64,000 bases of DNA from Pannonibacter sp. XCT-53. GTDB lineage: Bacteria; Pseudomonadota; Alphaproteobacteria; Rhizobiales; Stappiaceae. The translations under genes and the position numbers were made by a program. The stretch covers positions 2,170,001 through 2,234,000 of the forward strand of contig NZ_JAABLQ010000001.1 in NCBI RefSeq assembly GCF_009915765.1. The letters run 5' to 3'. The stretch's first letter is position 1. Each line of letters starts with the position of its first letter. Of the stretch, positions 1 to 10,481 are shown piece after piece. The notes beneath the pieces were generated by a model. It did no database searches. It worked only from the letters and a program-made list of their open reading frames with translations, and was not told the DNA's origin.

Positions 1-161
1 CCGCGCTGGCCGAACGCGCCCGGGCAAGCCCCACGCCCCTCGTCCTTGCCCCCGGCAACGTCTTCAGCCCCACCCGCACCGCCGACGCCTACATGCGTTT
101 CAACGCCCCGCACACAATGATGCCGGGCGTGCTGGAGCGGCTGGCAGCGGTGATGGCGTGA
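1..161 (+). CDS. C-terminal fragment of a MocR/GntR-type PLP-dependent regulator
   Basis: The open frame enters from the left edge and stops with TGA at 159-161, giving the last 53 residues. It reads ...LAPGNVFSP followed by YMRFNAPHTMMPGVLERLA. This matches the end of the aminotransferase-like domain of MocR-type GntR regulators and related PLP aminotransferases, where an LxPGxxF(S/H) strand and a final (M/L)R(L/F)N strand precede the last helix. The DNA-binding part, if there is one, lies outside the window, so regulator and plain aminotransferase cannot be separated. The family call is an inference from a short tail. Confidence 0.6.
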   Translation, partial: ALAERARASPTPLVLAPGNVFSPTRTADAYMRFNAPHTMMPGVLERLAAVMA

Positions 162-510
162 CGATGGGCAGGGACAAGGGAGCAGACGGGGGGACCTGAC
201 AGGGGGGCCAACAAGGGGGCCAGACCAGCGGGCCAGACAAGCGGGCCAGGCAAGCGGGCCGCGACCCCGGCCACCTCTCGCGGTGTCGCGCAGGATCTAC
301 CCGTCCACCCCGCGACGGCGGGGATCCGCTAAGCCAGAGAAGGAAGAGGAGGATAGCCTGCGTCCCGGCCTCGACGTGCCGGACCTGTGCCCCGTCCGCA
401 ACGTGACCGCGACATGACCGCAGGCCGGATCGCAAGGGCTTGACCGCGGCACAGGACGACTGGTGCCTCCGGTCACTGGCTGCCCTTTCACGCCCAGAGC
501 GGTCTGCCCC
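162..510. other. Intergenic region with a GGGCCAG tandem stutter
   Basis: There is no credible gene between the MocR-like stop and the mutB stop. Positions 200-262 are a degenerate tandem of a roughly 12-13 bp unit built on GGGCCAG(A/G)CAAG, repeated about four times. The rest (263-510) shows no clear terminator or promoter. The two flanking genes converge here. Confidence 0.6.
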
Positions 511-2673
511 TCACGCCGCCGCGCTGCCCTCATAGCCGAGCTTGGCGTTGAGCTTGGCGATCAGGTCGATGGCGGCTTCGGCGATGACCGTGCCGGGGGG
601 GAAGATGGCGGTGGCGCCGGAGGCGTAAAGCGCGTCATAGTCCTGCGGCGGGACGACGCCGCCGACGACGATCATGATGTCCTCGCGCCCTTCCGCGGCG
701 AGCGCCGCCTTCAGCGCCGGCACCAGGGTCAGGTGACCGGCGGCGAGCGAGGAGACGCCGACCACGTGGACGTCGTTTTCCACCGCCTGGCGGGCGGCCT
801 CTTCCGGGGTTGCGAACAGCGGGCCGATGTCGACGTCGAAGCCGAGGTCGGCGAAGGCGGAGGCGATCACCTTCTGGCCGCGGTCATGGCCGTCCTGGCC
901 CATCTTGGCGACCAGGATGCGCGGCCGGCGGCCGTCGTTTTCCTCAAAGCGTTCAACAAGATGCTGCACGCGCGCGACCTTGTCCGACATGGCGCCGGCC
1001 TCCCGCTTGTAGACGCCCGAGATCGAGCGGATCTCGGCCTTGTGGCGGCCGAAGACCTGTTCCATGGCGAGGCTGATCTCGCCCACCGTCGCCTTGGCCC
1101 GCGCCGCCTTGACCGAGAGGTCGAGCAGGTTGCCGGCGCCCTCGCGGGCGGCCTCGGTGAGGGCGGCAAGGGCCGCCTCGGTCACGGCCGGGTCCCGCTC
1201 GGCCCTGAGGCGCTGCAGTTTCTCGATCTGGCGGGCGCGCACTTCGGCGTTGTCGACCTTGAGGACCTCGATCGGCTCCTCGCTGACCGGCTTGAACCTG
1301 TTGACGCCGACCACGGTCTGCGCGCCGCTGTCGATCCGCGCCTGGGTCTTGGCGGCGGCCTCCTCGATGCGCAGCTTCGGGATGCCCTTCTCGATGGCCT
1401 TGGCCATGCCGCCGAGGCTTTCCACCTCGGCAATATGGGCCAGCGCCTTTTCCGCCAGATCCTGGGTCAGCTTCTCGACATAGAAGGAGCCGCCCCAGGG
1501 GTCGATCACGGCGCAGGTGCCGCTTTCCTGCTGCAGGAACAGCTGGGTGTTGCGGGCGATGCGGGCGGAGAAGTCGGTCGGCAGGGCGAGTGCCTCGTCG
1601 AGCGCGTTGGTGTGCAGCGACTGGGTGTGGCCCTGCGTGGCTGCCATGGCCTCGATGCAGGTGCGGATGACGTTGTTGTAGACGTCCTGGGCGGTCAGCG
1701 ACCAGCCGGAGGTCTGCGAATGCGTGCGCAGCGACAGGGACTTGTCGCTCTTCGGTGCGAAGTTCTCCGCCATCAGCTTCGACCAGATCAGCCGCGCCGC
1801 GCGCAGCTTGGCGACCTCCATGAAGAAGTTCATGCCGATGGCCCAGAAGAAGGACAGGCGCGGCGCAAACTGGTCGATGTCCATGCCGGCGGCCACACCG
1901 GCGCGGGCATATTCGATGCCGTCGGCGATGGTGTAGGCCAGCTCCAGGTCCGCCGTCGCCCCGGCTTCCTGCATGTGATAGCCGGAGATCGAGATCGAAT
2001 TGAACTTCGGCATGTTCTGCGAAGTATAGGCAAAGATGTCCGAAATGATCCGCATCGAGGGGGCGGGCGGATAGATGTAGGTGTTGCGGACCATGAACTC
2101 CTTCAGGATGTCGTTCTGGATCGTTCCTGACAGGAGGTTCTGGGCGACACCCTGTTCTTCGGCCGCCACGATGTAGAGCGCCAGCACCGGCAGCACGGCG
2201 CCGTTCATGGTCATGGACACGCTCATCTGGTCCAGCGGAATGCCGGAGAACAGCGTGCGCATGTCGAGGATGCTGTCGATGGCCACGCCCGCCATGCCGA
2301 CGTCGCCGGCCACGCGCGGGTGGTCGCTGTCATAGCCGCGGTGGGTGGCCAGGTCGAAGGCGACCGACAGGCCCTTCTGCCCGGCTGCCAGATTGCGGCG
2401 GTAGAAGGCGTTGGAATCCTCTGCCGTCGAGAAGCCGGCATACTGGCGGATGGTCCAGGGCTGCTGGACATACATGGTCGGATAGGGCCCGCGCAGGAAG
2501 GGCGGCAGGCCGGGATAGCTCTCGGGGGCGCCGAGGCCGGCAATCGCATCCGGGCCGATCACCGGGGCCACGTCGATGCCTTCCGGTGTCGTCCAGGTGC
2601 GGGCGGCGGCTGCATCGGCCGGACGGGAGACGGCCGGCAGCGGCAGGCGGGAAAAATCGGGAATGCGGCTCAT
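511..2673 (-). CDS. mutB: Methylmalonyl-CoA mutase, large (catalytic) subunit
   Basis: This 720-aa adenosylcobalamin-dependent mutase subunit interconverts (R)-methylmalonyl-CoA and succinyl-CoA, the last step of propionyl-CoA use. The N-terminal TIM barrel carries the family segments GPYPTMY and RQYAGF. The C-terminal domain (from about residue 590) carries the B12-binding signature DGHDRG. The ATG at 2673 was chosen because it overlaps the mutA stop (ATGA at 2673-2670), and the protein then starts MSRIPDF. A longer in-frame reading to 2838 would run back into mutA. The pair is one minus-strand operon. The chaperone MeaB lies at 17.8-18.8 kb. Confidence 0.97.
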   Translation of the reverse strand: MSRIPDFSRLPLPAVSRPADAAAARTWTTPEGIDVAPVIGPDAIAGLGAPESYPGLPPFLRGPYPTMYVQQPWTIRQYAGFSTAEDSNAFYRRNLAAGQKGLSVAFDLATHRGYDSDHPRVAGDVGMAGVAIDSILDMRTLFSGIPLDQMSVSMTMNGAVLPVLALYIVAAEEQGVAQNLLSGTIQNDILKEFMVRNTYIYPPAPSMRIISDIFAYTSQNMPKFNSISISGYHMQEAGATADLELAYTIADGIEYARAGVAAGMDIDQFAPRLSFFWAIGMNFFMEVAKLRAARLIWSKLMAENFAPKSDKSLSLRTHSQTSGWSLTAQDVYNNVIRTCIEAMAATQGHTQSLHTNALDEALALPTDFSARIARNTQLFLQQESGTCAVIDPWGGSFYVEKLTQDLAEKALAHIAEVESLGGMAKAIEKGIPKLRIEEAAAKTQARIDSGAQTVVGVNRFKPVSEEPIEVLKVDNAEVRARQIEKLQRLRAERDPAVTEAALAALTEAAREGAGNLLDLSVKAARAKATVGEISLAMEQVFGRHKAEIRSISGVYKREAGAMSDKVARVQHLVERFEENDGRRPRILVAKMGQDGHDRGQKVIASAFADLGFDVDIGPLFATPEEAARQAVENDVHVVGVSSLAAGHLTLVPALKAALAAEGREDIMIVVGGVVPPQDYDALYASGATAIFPPGTVIAEAAIDLIAKLNAKLGYEGSAAA

Positions 2674-4658
2674 GACGGGCTGCCCTCCGCGGCAGGAGCA
2701 GGTGGCACCGGGGCAAGGCCCAGCCTTGCATGAAGCCCGGTGAGAAGGTCGAGGATGTCGCAGCCTTCGTGCAGGAAGATCGAGACCCCGGCGGCGCGCA
2801 GGCTGGCCTCCAGGTCGCCCGGCTTGCCGGCAAGGCACAGGGTCTCGGCGCCGGCCTCCGCCAGCTGCCGCGCCGCCTCGGCGGCACTTTCACCATAGAT
2901 CCGGTCGGAGGAGACCAGGCAGGCGACGCGGGTGCCGCTTGCCCGGAAGGCGGCGACAAGGGCCGGGAGGTCGGCCACTTCCTCGCCACCGGGCGTGCGC
3001 AGGCCACCCGCCTCGAAGACGTTCTTGGTCCAGGTCGCGCGGGCCGTGAACTGGGCCAGCGGACCGATGGTGGCAAGGAACACGGCCGCCTTCGCCGGAT
3101 CGGCCACCGCCGCCGCCTCGCGCAGCTTCTCGTAGGGTTCCGCCACGCGGTAGACCGGCAACGTGGCGATGCGCAGCGGCTCGACCGGCGGGCGGGAGGC
3201 CGTGATGTCGATCAGGCTCGCGCCCCGCTTCAGGGCCTCGGTCACCGCGCTCAGCTGCTCGCCCCGGCCCGGCACCGGCAGGCCGAAGGGATGCCGGGCC
3301 GGGAAGACGTCGTCGGTTTCCACCGCCAGCACCCGGACGGGGGCCTCCGCGATGTTGGGGAAGGCGCTCACGCCGGTCAGCGGCAGCCGCCGGGTTGCGA
3401 TCTTGCGGTCGCGGGCAAGGCGCGCCTCGCGGATCAGTTGCTGCGGCCGGCCCTCGGTCAGGCCCTGCAGCAGTCCGCCGCCGGCCTCGATCTGCTGGAA
3501 AAGGCTCCAGGCGGCGGCGGCCAGTTCCTCCGTCCGCGCCTCGATGGCGCCGGAGCCGGCGCCCGGGTCGGCGACCCGGTGCAGGTTGCTTTCCTCGATC
3601 AGGATGGCCTGGGTGTTGCGCGCCACGCGCCGGGCAAAGGCATCCGGCAGCCCGAGCGCCTGGGTGAAGGGCAGCACCGTGACGCTGTCGGCGCCGCCGA
3701 TGCCGGCGGCAAAGGCGGCGACCGTGCCGCGCAGCATGTTCACGTAAGGGTCGACGCGGGTCATCATCCGCCACGAGGTTTCCATGTGCAGCCTGGCCGG
3801 GATCTGCGGCAGGCCGGCGCCCTCCAGCAGGCCGGCCCAGAGCCGGCGCAGCGCGCGCGCCTTGGCAATGGTGCCGAACTGGTCGGCTTCCGCCACGAGT
3901 GTCACGCCGACCAGCTGCGGCAGGCGGTCCCAGGGCACGCCGGCGGCCTCGAGGTCGCGGAAATAGGTGAGGATGGCGGCCAGGGTGAAGGCCAGCTCCT
4001 GGACTGCCGTGGCCCCGCGGTCGTGCCAGAGCCGGCCGTCGCCGTTGAGGATCGGGGCGGCGATGCCGCGGTCGCTGCAGAAGCCGACGATGTCCAGCAT
4101 CCGGCGACGCAGCATCGGGATCTCGCTGCGCAGGACGCCGGTGTGGACCAGCTTGCCGATGTAGTCGCTGTTGGAGACCAGGTTCAGGCGCGAGGGGTCA
4201 AGCCCGCGCTGCTCGGCGAGCGCGACCAGCAGGGCGAGCGCCGAGGAGGTCTCGTAGCCGCCGTCGAGCCGGATCTCGATCAGGTCGAGGAGGACCGTGT
4301 CGAACAGCCGGGCAAAGGCCTCGATGTCCTGTCCGGCAACGCCGAAGCCACGGGCGTGGGACGAGGAGGCCAGCACCAGCTCGATGCCGTCCGCGCCCCC
4401 CTCGAGGTCCTGCAGCATGAGCTCGTTGGCGGCAGCCGCATCCGGATGGTCGATGCGCTGGATGATGCGCCAGGGCGCGCCGACCGCCCGGCCGGCCTGG
4501 GGGCTGGCATCCCGACGGGGGGCATAGAGGGGCGAGATGGCCAGACCGTCCTCCGTGCGGGAGGTCAGCCGGTCCCGGGGGGCGCCCTTCAGCGCCTTGT
4601 CGACGGCCTCGAGCCAGCGGCCTTCGTCGGCCGCAAAGTCAGACTGTTGATGTGCCAC
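2670..4658 (-). CDS. mutA: Methylmalonyl-CoA mutase, small subunit
   Basis: This 662-aa protein is homologous to MutB but is the non-catalytic partner. It keeps the barrel and a flavodoxin-like C-terminal domain, but the DxHxxG cobalamin motif is absent: the equivalent region reads [19 protein letters not shown] start at 4658 is preferred because AGGAG lies 8 bases upstream and the next residues are AHQQSD. A further GTG at 4676 is in frame but sits on top of that ribosome-binding site. It is first in the operon and overlaps mutB by four bases. A two-subunit form is common in alphaproteobacteria and propionibacteria. Confidence 0.95.
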   Translation of the reverse strand: MAHQQSDFAADEGRWLEAVDKALKGAPRDRLTSRTEDGLAISPLYAPRRDASPQAGRAVGAPWRIIQRIDHPDAAAANELMLQDLEGGADGIELVLASSSHARGFGVAGQDIEAFARLFDTVLLDLIEIRLDGGYETSSALALLVALAEQRGLDPSRLNLVSNSDYIGKLVHTGVLRSEIPMLRRRMLDIVGFCSDRGIAAPILNGDGRLWHDRGATAVQELAFTLAAILTYFRDLEAAGVPWDRLPQLVGVTLVAEADQFGTIAKARALRRLWAGLLEGAGLPQIPARLHMETSWRMMTRVDPYVNMLRGTVAAFAAGIGGADSVTVLPFTQALGLPDAFARRVARNTQAILIEESNLHRVADPGAGSGAIEARTEELAAAAWSLFQQIEAGGGLLQGLTEGRPQQLIREARLARDRKIATRRLPLTGVSAFPNIAEAPVRVLAVETDDVFPARHPFGLPVPGRGEQLSAVTEALKRGASLIDITASRPPVEPLRIATLPVYRVAEPYEKLREAAAVADPAKAAVFLATIGPLAQFTARATWTKNVFEAGGLRTPGGEEVADLPALVAAFRASGTRVACLVSSDRIYGESAAEAARQLAEAGAETLCLAGKPGDLEASLRAAGVSIFLHEGCDILDLLTGLHARLGLAPVPPAPAAEGSPS

Positions 4659-5070
4659 TTCGTCCGCTCCTTGCACTGCCCCGTTATTCCACCGGCCCTC
4701 TCCTGGCGCAAGTTAGGCGAAAGGGGGGACTTCCCGCTGCGGTTATGCGGCACAACTTTTTGGCGTAACGATGCAATTTATCGAATTGTGACATACAAAA
4801 CCGGAAAATTGGCGGGATTTGGCAACAGTCTGGGACATAATACGGTTGGTATTTTTATGGTTTATGGGCTAGAAGAGAAATTGCCGCAACGGCAAGCCTC
4901 GTAGTTCCAAAGGGTCACTCCCGAGGAACGGGGCCCCGGACCGAAGCAGCCGCCCATCACAACAACACGGCGCCGCGGTTCGTGACCTCAACGGGGTCAG
5001 CCTGCTTCCCTCGGGAGGCAACAACAACACGAGCAGCCCTGAGCTGCCGAGAAAAAATGGATGTGCACAC
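4659..5070 (+). promoter_or_regulatory. Divergent mutA/luxR promoter region and structured luxR leader
   Basis: Positions 4726-4870 are markedly AT-richer than the surroundings and contain a dyad CAATT-TATCG-AATTG (4774-4788) and a -10-like CATAAT near 4840. Nearer the LuxR start, ACAACAACACG occurs twice exactly (4959-4969 and 5021-5031). CTCCCGAGG (4918-4926) is complementary to CCTCGGGAG (5009-5017). A competing local hairpin GTTCC/GGAAC (4904-4908 with 4925-4929) shares bases with that long-range stem. A structured 5' leader with two alternative folds is inferred; no transcription start is known. Confidence 0.45.
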
Positions 5071-5772
5071 ATGTTGGATGAAGCTGAACTCAGCACGCAG
5101 TTGCGTACCATTTCCGAGGCCGGATCCGCCCAGCTGGTCCTCGATGTCCTTGAATCCAACCTGCGCCGCATTGGTGCGACGCATGTTCTCATCACCGGCC
5201 TGCCCATGCCCAAGCGCACGATCGACAGTCTCGTGCAGCGCATCCGCTGGGCCGACACCCGCTCCGGCACGCATGAGAATGTTTCCCTGAGCGCCAATGA
5301 CAGCGCCCTGTTCCTCGGTCTGGCCTCCAACCGCGCCTCCGTCTGGACGGTCACCGCCGGCGACATGGAACACTCGCGCCTGCTGGCTGCCGTCGGCGAA
5401 GGGGCCCAGGTGGTGATCATTCCCGTGACCGAGCTTCATCCCTTCCAGGCCTTTGTCTATTGCGCCGGCACCAGCCTCAAGACCGACAAGTGCACGCTTG
5501 CCGCGCTCGAGGTCCTGACCGACGCCGCATTTGCAAAGCTGCAGGACATGGGCGTCGTCACCGCCCAGCGTCCGGGCGCCCTGTCGATCCGCGAAAGGAA
5601 GGTTCTCGAACTGACCGCCTTCGGCAAGACGGCCAGCGAGATCGCCGAACTGCTCGACATTTCGCAGCGGACGGTTCACGCCCACCTGCAGAATGCCAGC
5701 GTCAAGCTCAACGCCACGAACAAGACCCACACGGTCGTCGAGGCGCTGCGCTACGGCCAGATCCGCGTCTGA
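5071..5772 (+). CDS. LuxR-family transcriptional regulator (probable solo)
   Basis: This 233-aa protein has a C-terminal LuxR-type helix-turn-helix from about residue 171, with segments LSIRERKVLEL, EIAELLDIS and RTVHAHLQN. The N-terminal 160 residues have the length and predicted alpha/beta content of an autoinducer-binding domain, but the conserved Trp/Tyr/Asp acyl-homoserine-lactone contacts of TraR/LuxR are not evident. No luxI-like synthase is nearby, so it looks like a LuxR solo. An ATG at 5057 is out of frame, so 5071 is the start. The Shine-Dalgarno sequence is weak, which may mean leader-controlled translation. It is divergent from mutAB; any control of the mutase is inference. Confidence 0.85.
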   Translation: MLDEAELSTQLRTISEAGSAQLVLDVLESNLRRIGATHVLITGLPMPKRTIDSLVQRIRWADTRSGTHENVSLSANDSALFLGLASNRASVWTVTAGDMEHSRLLAAVGEGAQVVIIPVTELHPFQAFVYCAGTSLKTDKCTLAALEVLTDAAFAKLQDMGVVTAQRPGALSIRERKVLELTAFGKTASEIAELLDISQRTVHAHLQNASVKLNATNKTHTVVEALRYGQIRV

Positions 5773-5802
5773 AAGCGCGGTCGGGTCCGCCCATATCCTT
5801 AT

Positions 5803-5830
5803 GGCCTGCGGCTCGCCGCAGGCCTTTTTT
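5803..5830 (+). terminator. Rho-independent terminator of the luxR gene
   Basis: GGCCTGCGG (5803-5811) and CCGCAGGCC (5816-5824) form a perfect GC stem with a four-base loop, followed by six T residues (5825-5830). It lies 30 bases after the LuxR stop. Confidence 0.93.
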
Positions 5831-5928
5831 GATTGAGATTTTGGGTCAGGGCGAGGGGCCGGGACCGCAGACACGGACGCCCGCGCAAGCCTCCGCTCCG
5901 TCCGGATGGGCTGGTCCTGGCCACCCAG

Positions 5929-5956
5929 AAAAAAGGGCCCGCGGTGCCGCGAGCCC
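5929..5956 (-). terminator. Terminator of the DUF4332 gene
   Basis: Read on the minus strand, GGGCTCGCGG pairs with CCGCGGGCCC (one G-U pair) and is followed by six T residues (5934-5929). It is 26 bases beyond the stop of the minus-strand gene at 5983. Confidence 0.88.
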
Positions 5957-5982
5957 GGGTCGGAGTGCTGTGTGCAGCCTGA

Positions 5983-6390
5983 TCAGTAGCTCATGATCGC
6001 CGGAAGCGCCTTGGCTTCCTCGACCCACTTCTCGACCATCTTTTCCGAGGGCACCTGACGGACCAGTTTCCTGGCCTCGTTCACTTCGGCCATCTTTGCG
6101 GCCAGGTTGGCCGGGACGCGGTGCTTGAGTTCCTTGACCGTGTCGACGCCGGCGGCTTCCAGCAGCTCGGAATACTCTTCCGCGACGCCCTTGATCCGCA
6201 TCAGGTCGGACATGTTGGCCCATTTCAGGATGCGGCTGCCGTCGATGCCGGTCTCTTCCGCCAGGGCCTTGCGCCCCTTGGGATCCTTGGCGCGGTCGAG
6301 CAGGTCGTCCGTCGTCTTGATTCCAACGCCGTGAAGCTTCTCGGCATAGACCTTGCCGATCCCCTCGATGTCACTCACCGGATAGGCCAT
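5983..6390 (-). CDS. DUF4332 helix-hairpin-helix protein
   Basis: This protein of about 135 aa has two helix-hairpin-helix-like segments, VSDIEGIGKVYAEKL and MRIKGVAEEYSELL, typical of DUF4332 proteins, whose role is unknown. The GIG/IKG hairpins suggest possible nucleic-acid binding, as in topoisomerase/RadA-like (HhH)2 units. The start at 6390 (MAYPVS) fits the Shine-Dalgarno GGGAG with six-base spacing; the alternative ATG at 6396 abuts it. It follows the DUF2267-like gene by 51 bases on the same strand, so the two are probably co-transcribed, and it ends at a good terminator. Confidence 0.85.
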   Translation of the reverse strand: MAYPVSDIEGIGKVYAEKLHGVGIKTTDDLLDRAKDPKGRKALAEETGIDGSRILKWANMSDLMRIKGVAEEYSELLEAAGVDTVKELKHRVPANLAAKMAEVNEARKLVRQVPSEKMVEKWVEEAKALPAIMSY

Positions 6391-6441
6391 TCCCATTCTC
6401 CCTTGTGGCTGAAGCCCTGACCTCGGCTGGCAGATTAGCGG

Positions 6442-6828
6442 TCACACCAGCTGATTCAATCCCGGAATGCGGGCGATCGCCGCATTTACGACCTCTTCGC
6501 CAGCCTGTTCGCGGGCAAAGCCGACGATCTCGCGGGCAACGGTCTTCACCTGCTCCAGATCGAGCCCGGCGTTGGAGAGCTCGTTCAGCGTCGCCATTGC
6601 GCCCATGCTGCCGCCCATCATGCCGGCGATGGAGCCGAACAGGCCGCCGGCCTGCTGCTGGCCTTCCGCCATGATGGCCTCTGCGCCGGGCAAGGCCGCC
6701 ATGATCTGCGGCACGAGGTCCTGCGGACCATCCTTGGCGAGAAACCGCAGGATGATGCCGATGGCCGTGCGGGCCGTCTCCTCACCAAGCCCGGCGGCCG
6801 TCATGATGCGCGCTACGAGTTCTTCCAT
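6442..6828 (-). CDS. DUF2267-like conserved small protein
   Basis: This 128-aa protein starts MEELVARIMTAAGL. It has a glycine/methionine-rich middle (GGLFGSIAGMMGGSMGAM, about residues 62-80) between two helical halves and ends IPGLNQLV. The layout matches small proteins commonly filed under DUF2267 or DUF2780 in Rhizobiales; the exact family is my judgement. AGGAG seven bases before the ATG at 6828 decides the start. There is no signal peptide, so it is probably cytosolic. First gene of a two-gene unit with the DUF4332 gene, divergent from the ATPase gene. Confidence 0.75.
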   Translation of the reverse strand: MEELVARIMTAAGLGEETARTAIGIILRFLAKDGPQDLVPQIMAALPGAEAIMAEGQQQAGGLFGSIAGMMGGSMGAMATLNELSNAGLDLEQVKTVAREIVGFAREQAGEEVVNAAIARIPGLNQLV

Positions 6829-6998
6829 CCTGGTCTCCTGAAGCTTTCGACGTCGTGCTATGTCACGTGTGAAGCAGCTGGCCTTGTCTATACACACGAG
6901 GCAGATCGCACGTCGATGACAGCTTTGCCAGCGGGGGCTGGTGGCTTATCAGTTGAGGCAGCGATTTTTGCTGCGGGGACTTTCCGGGAGAACGGGAT

Positions 6999-8549
6999 TT
7001 GAGCGAGAGCATTTTCATCGGCGGCAGCGGCAAGGACGAGGTGCTGAGCCTGAAGCTGGCCAACCGCCACGGCCTGATCACCGGGGCCACCGGCACCGGC
7101 AAGACCGTCACCCTGCAGATCCTGGCCGAAGGCTTTTCCAGGGCGGGCGTACCCGTGTTCTGTGCCGACGTGAAGGGCGACCTGTCCGGCATCGCCATGC
7201 CGGGTGACCCGAAGGACTTCCTGCTGAAACGCGCCGAACAGATCGGCATTGCCGACAGCTATGACTTCGAGGGCTTCCCGGCGGTGTTCTGGGACCTGTT
7301 CGGCGAGCAGGGGCATCCGCTGCGCGCCACCGTCTCCGAGATCGGGCCGCTGCTGCTCGCCCGCATGCTGGATCTCAACGACACCCAGGAAGGCGTGCTC
7401 AACATCGCCTTCGAGCTGGCCGATGACGAGGGCCTGCTGCTGCTGGATCTCAAGGACCTGCGGGCGATGATCGCCCATGTGGGCGAGCGGGCGCAGGAGC
7501 TGTCGAAGGTCTATGGCAACGTCTCGGCCGCCTCGGTCGGCGCGATCCAGCGGGCACTGCTGGTGCTGGAGCGCGAGGGCGCGGACCAGTTCTTCGGCGA
7601 GCCGGCCCTGGACATTTCCGACTTCGCCCGCACGACGCGCGACGGGCTCGGGATCGTCAACATCCTGGCGGCCGACAAGCTGATGCACTCGCCGCGGCTC
7701 TACGCCACCTTCCTGCTCTGGATGCTGTCGGAGCTGTTCGAGGAGCTGCCCGAGGTCGGCGATCCGGAGAAGCCGAAGCTGGTGTTCTTCTTCGACGAGG
7801 CACATCTGCTCTTCACCGAAGCCCCCAAGGCCTTGCTGCAGAAGGTGGAGCAGGTGGTCCGCCTGATCCGCTCCAAGGGCGTTGGCGTCTATTTCGTCAC
7901 GCAGAACCCGCTCGACGTGCCGGAAACGGTGCTGGCGCAGCTTGGCAACCGGGTGCAGCACGCCCTGCGTGCCTTCACGCCCCGCGACCAGAAGGCGGTG
8001 CGGGCGGCGGCCGAGACGTTCCGGCCCAATCCGGATCTCGACACGGCGCAGGTGATCACCGAGCTGGGCGTCGGCGAGGCGCTGGTGTCGACGCTGGAGG
8101 GCAAGGGCATCCCGACCGTCGTGCAGCGGACGCTGATCCGCCCGCCCTCCTCGCGGATGGGGCCGGTGACGGCATCGGAACGGCGCGATTGCATCGAATC
8201 GAGCCCGCTCTTCGGTCTTTACGAGCGCAGCCGTGACCGGGAGTCCGCCTACGAGGTGCTCCTGGAGCGCGCGCGCAAGCAGCAGGAGCGCGAGGAGGGC
8301 GAGCGTGGACGCGAGGCCGACGAGGAAGCCCGCGGCGGCACGCGGCGCACCCGCAGCGGCTTCCAGGTGCCGGATTTCGGCCGCGACGACACGCGCGGCC
8401 CCGCCCGCGAGCCCGCACGGCGCCCCCGGGCGTCCAGCCGCGACAGCGTGGTGGAGGCCGGCATGAAGTCGGCCGCGCGCAGTCTGGGCTCGTCGCTCGG
8501 CCGGGCCTTGGTGCGCGGGGTTCTGGGCTCGCTGAAACGCGGCTTCTGA
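6999..8549 (+). CDS. HerA-like/DUF853 P-loop ATPase (YjgR type)
   Basis: This 516-aa cytosolic FtsK/HerA-superfamily ATPase has Walker A GATGTGKT at residues 29-36 and Walker B in [13 protein letters not shown] near residue 265. A sensor-like segment [16 protein letters not shown] follows. The C-terminal 90 residues are charged and low complexity (an [14 protein letters not shown] run, then a basic tail). The family (DUF853, E. coli YjgR) is widespread but has no assigned substrate. The start is a TTG at 6999 with GGGAG eight bases upstream; no ATG fits. It is transcribed away from the DUF2267-like gene and is probably monocistronic. Confidence 0.9.
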   Translation: MSESIFIGGSGKDEVLSLKLANRHGLITGATGTGKTVTLQILAEGFSRAGVPVFCADVKGDLSGIAMPGDPKDFLLKRAEQIGIADSYDFEGFPAVFWDLFGEQGHPLRATVSEIGPLLLARMLDLNDTQEGVLNIAFELADDEGLLLLDLKDLRAMIAHVGERAQELSKVYGNVSAASVGAIQRALLVLEREGADQFFGEPALDISDFARTTRDGLGIVNILAADKLMHSPRLYATFLLWMLSELFEELPEVGDPEKPKLVFFFDEAHLLFTEAPKALLQKVEQVVRLIRSKGVGVYFVTQNPLDVPETVLAQLGNRVQHALRAFTPRDQKAVRAAAETFRPNPDLDTAQVITELGVGEALVSTLEGKGIPTVVQRTLIRPPSSRMGPVTASERRDCIESSPLFGLYERSRDRESAYEVLLERARKQQEREEGERGREADEEARGGTRRTRSGFQVPDFGRDDTRGPAREPARRPRASSRDSVVEAGMKSAARSLGSSLGRALVRGVLGSLKRGF

Positions 8550-8674
8550 GCCGGACCATGAGCCGGCAGACCTAGCCGGCTCACTGTTGCGCGGCGCACA
8601 AGCATCTTCGCATTTGCGAGAATTTGTGCAACATCCTCTTCCGGGCGCGGCAGGTCGCCCGGGAGGAACAGACC

Positions 8675-9535
8675 ATGAGTGCATCGGCTTCCGTGAAGTC
8701 CGTGACACCGCCGATGGTGGAACGGCGCAAGGGCGGCACCCCGCTCGTATGCCTGACGGCCTACACGACCCCCGTGGCGGCCATCGCCGACCGGCATTGC
8801 GACATCATCCTCGTCGGCGACAGCGTCGGCATGGTGCTGCATGGCCTGCCGTCGACGCTCGGCGTGACGCTCGAGATGATGATCCTGCATGGCAAGGCGG
8901 TGCGACGCGGCGTGGAGAAGGCGCTGCTGGTCGTCGACATGCCCTTCGGCACCTATGAGGAAAGCCCGGAGCAGGCCTTCCGCAATGCCGCCCGGCTGGT
9001 GGCGGAGACCGGCTGCGCGGCGGTGAAGCTGGAAGGCGGCGTGACCATGGCCGAGACCATCCGCTTCCTGACCCGGCGCGGCATCCCGGTGATGGCGCAT
9101 GTCGGGCTGACGCCGCAGGCGGTCAACAGCTTCGGCGGCTACAAGGTGCAAGGGCGCGGCGAGGACGGCGAACGCATTGTCGCCGACGCCCGTGCGGTGG
9201 CGGAAGCCGGTGCCTTTTCCGTCGTGCTCGAGAAGGTGCCCGATGCCCTCGCCCGGCGCATCACGGCCGAAGTTCCCATTCCGACCATCGGCATCGGCGC
9301 GTCTGCGGCCTGCGACGGTCAGGTGCTCGTCATCGACGACATGCTGGGCATGTTCACGGCCTTCCGGCCGAAGTTCGTCAAGCGCTATGCCGAACTCGGC
9401 CATTCGGCCGAAGCGGCCGTGGCGGCCTATGCCGAGGACGTGCGCACCCGGGCCTTCCCGGCAGCCGACCATGTCTTCGGCGACGGGGCGGACATGTCGA
9501 GCCTGATCACCCCCAAGGCGGAAGGTGCCGAATGA
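8675..9535 (+). CDS. panB: 3-methyl-2-oxobutanoate hydroxymethyltransferase
   Basis: PanB makes ketopantoate from alpha-ketoisovalerate and methylenetetrahydrofolate, the first committed step to pantothenate and CoA. The 286-aa sequence shows the family segments [35 protein letters not shown] and GIGAS. The ATG at 8675 has GGGAGG upstream; an in-frame reading extends to 8624 but has no better site. Its TGA overlaps the panC ATG (9532), so the two are translationally coupled. Confidence 0.97.
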   Translation: MSASASVKSVTPPMVERRKGGTPLVCLTAYTTPVAAIADRHCDIILVGDSVGMVLHGLPSTLGVTLEMMILHGKAVRRGVEKALLVVDMPFGTYEESPEQAFRNAARLVAETGCAAVKLEGGVTMAETIRFLTRRGIPVMAHVGLTPQAVNSFGGYKVQGRGEDGERIVADARAVAEAGAFSVVLEKVPDALARRITAEVPIPTIGIGASAACDGQVLVIDDMLGMFTAFRPKFVKRYAELGHSAEAAVAAYAEDVRTRAFPAADHVFGDGADMSSLITPKAEGAE

Positions 9536-10383
9536 CGGCGACGCTGCACAGCCGGGCGGAGCTGCGGGCGCAGGTCCGGACCTGGCACCGGGACGGTTTG
9601 CGGATCGGCGTCGTGCCGACCATGGGCGCGCTGCACGAGGGCCATCTGGCCCTGGTGCGCCGGGCGCTGGCCGAGACCGACCGGGTGATCGTGACGATCT
9701 TCGTCAACCCGAAGCAGTTCAACAACGCCAGCGACCTGTCGACCTACCCGCGCACGCTGGACGCGGACACGGCCAGCCTGACGCCGCTCGGCACCCATGT
9801 GGTCTATGCGCCGGGGGTGGACGAGATCTATCCGGCCGGCTTTGCCACCAATGTCTCGGTGAGCGGGGTGAGCGAGGGCCTGTGCGGGGCGCACCGTCCC
9901 GGGCATTTCGACGGTGTTGCCACCGTCGTTGCCAAGCTGCTGCTGCAGACCGGAGCCGACAAGGCCTATTTCGGCGAAAAGGACTTCCAGCAGTTGCAGG
10001 TCGTGCGCAGGCTGGTGGCAGACCTCGACATTCCGGTCGAGATCGTCCCCTGCCCGACCGTGCGCGAGGCCGATGGCCTTGCCATGTCCTCGCGCAACGT
10101 TCGGCTGTCGCCGGAAGACCGGGCCGTGGCGCCGCGGCTTGCGGCCATCCTGACCCGGACCGCCGGGGCGCTGGCGGGCGGCGGGGCAGCCGCACCGCTC
10201 CTGGCTGCGGCAACCGCCGACATCCTGGCGGCCGGCTTTTCCGAGGTCGAGTATCTGGAGCTGCGCGCGGAAGATGGGCTCGGCCCGCTGGAGCAGGCCG
10301 ACCGTCCGGCCCGGCTTCTGGTCGCCGCCTGGCTCGGCGGTGTGCGCCTCATCGACAATGTCGCGGTGCGACCGCAGGCGTGA
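9532..10383 (+). CDS. panC: Pantoate-beta-alanine ligase
   Basis: PanC (283 aa) condenses pantoate with beta-alanine using ATP. Signature segments are [10 protein letters not shown] (ATP binding), TIFVNPKQF, the [13 protein letters not shown] loop and SSRNVRLSP. It overlaps panB by four bases (ATGA). No panD is next to it, so beta-alanine must be supplied elsewhere. The gene is followed by a 14-bp stutter repeat and then the convergent multicopper oxidase gene. Confidence 0.97.
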   Translation: MTATLHSRAELRAQVRTWHRDGLRIGVVPTMGALHEGHLALVRRALAETDRVIVTIFVNPKQFNNASDLSTYPRTLDADTASLTPLGTHVVYAPGVDEIYPAGFATNVSVSGVSEGLCGAHRPGHFDGVATVVAKLLLQTGADKAYFGEKDFQQLQVVRRLVADLDIPVEIVPCPTVREADGLAMSSRNVRLSPEDRAVAPRLAAILTRTAGALAGGGAAAPLLAAATADILAAGFSEVEYLELRAEDGLGPLEQADRPARLLVAAWLGGVRLIDNVAVRPQA

Positions 10384-10410
10384 GCCCTTCCGTCAGGTGC
10401 CCCACGTCCC

Positions 10411-10481
10411 GGGCCTGATGTCTGTGGCCTGAGTCCTCTGGCCTGACATCTTTGGCCAGACATTTCGGGCCCGACATCTCA
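10411..10481. repeat. 14-bp degenerate tandem repeat between panC and the multicopper oxidase gene
   Basis: Five consecutive units of 14-15 bp follow the pattern GGCC(T/A/C)GAxxTCTxx: starts at 10411, 10426, 10440, 10454 and 10468, for example GGCCTGACATCTTT and GGCCAGACATTTCG. The array fills the whole gap between convergent genes, and its last unit includes the stop codon of the oxidase gene. Confidence 0.8.

Noticed and set aside
463..2130. 555-codon plus-strand frame opposite mutB
   Set aside because: Shadow of the mutB reading frame; composition (Gly/Asp/Arg/His) is not protein-like.
2730..4904. 724-codon plus-strand frame opposite mutA
   Set aside because: Low-complexity Gly/Arg/Gln product opposite a certain gene; no ribosome-binding site and no family.
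4957..5874. 305-codon minus-strand frame over the LuxR gene
   Set aside because: It runs through the LuxR terminator and opposite a well-supported gene; no recognisable domain.
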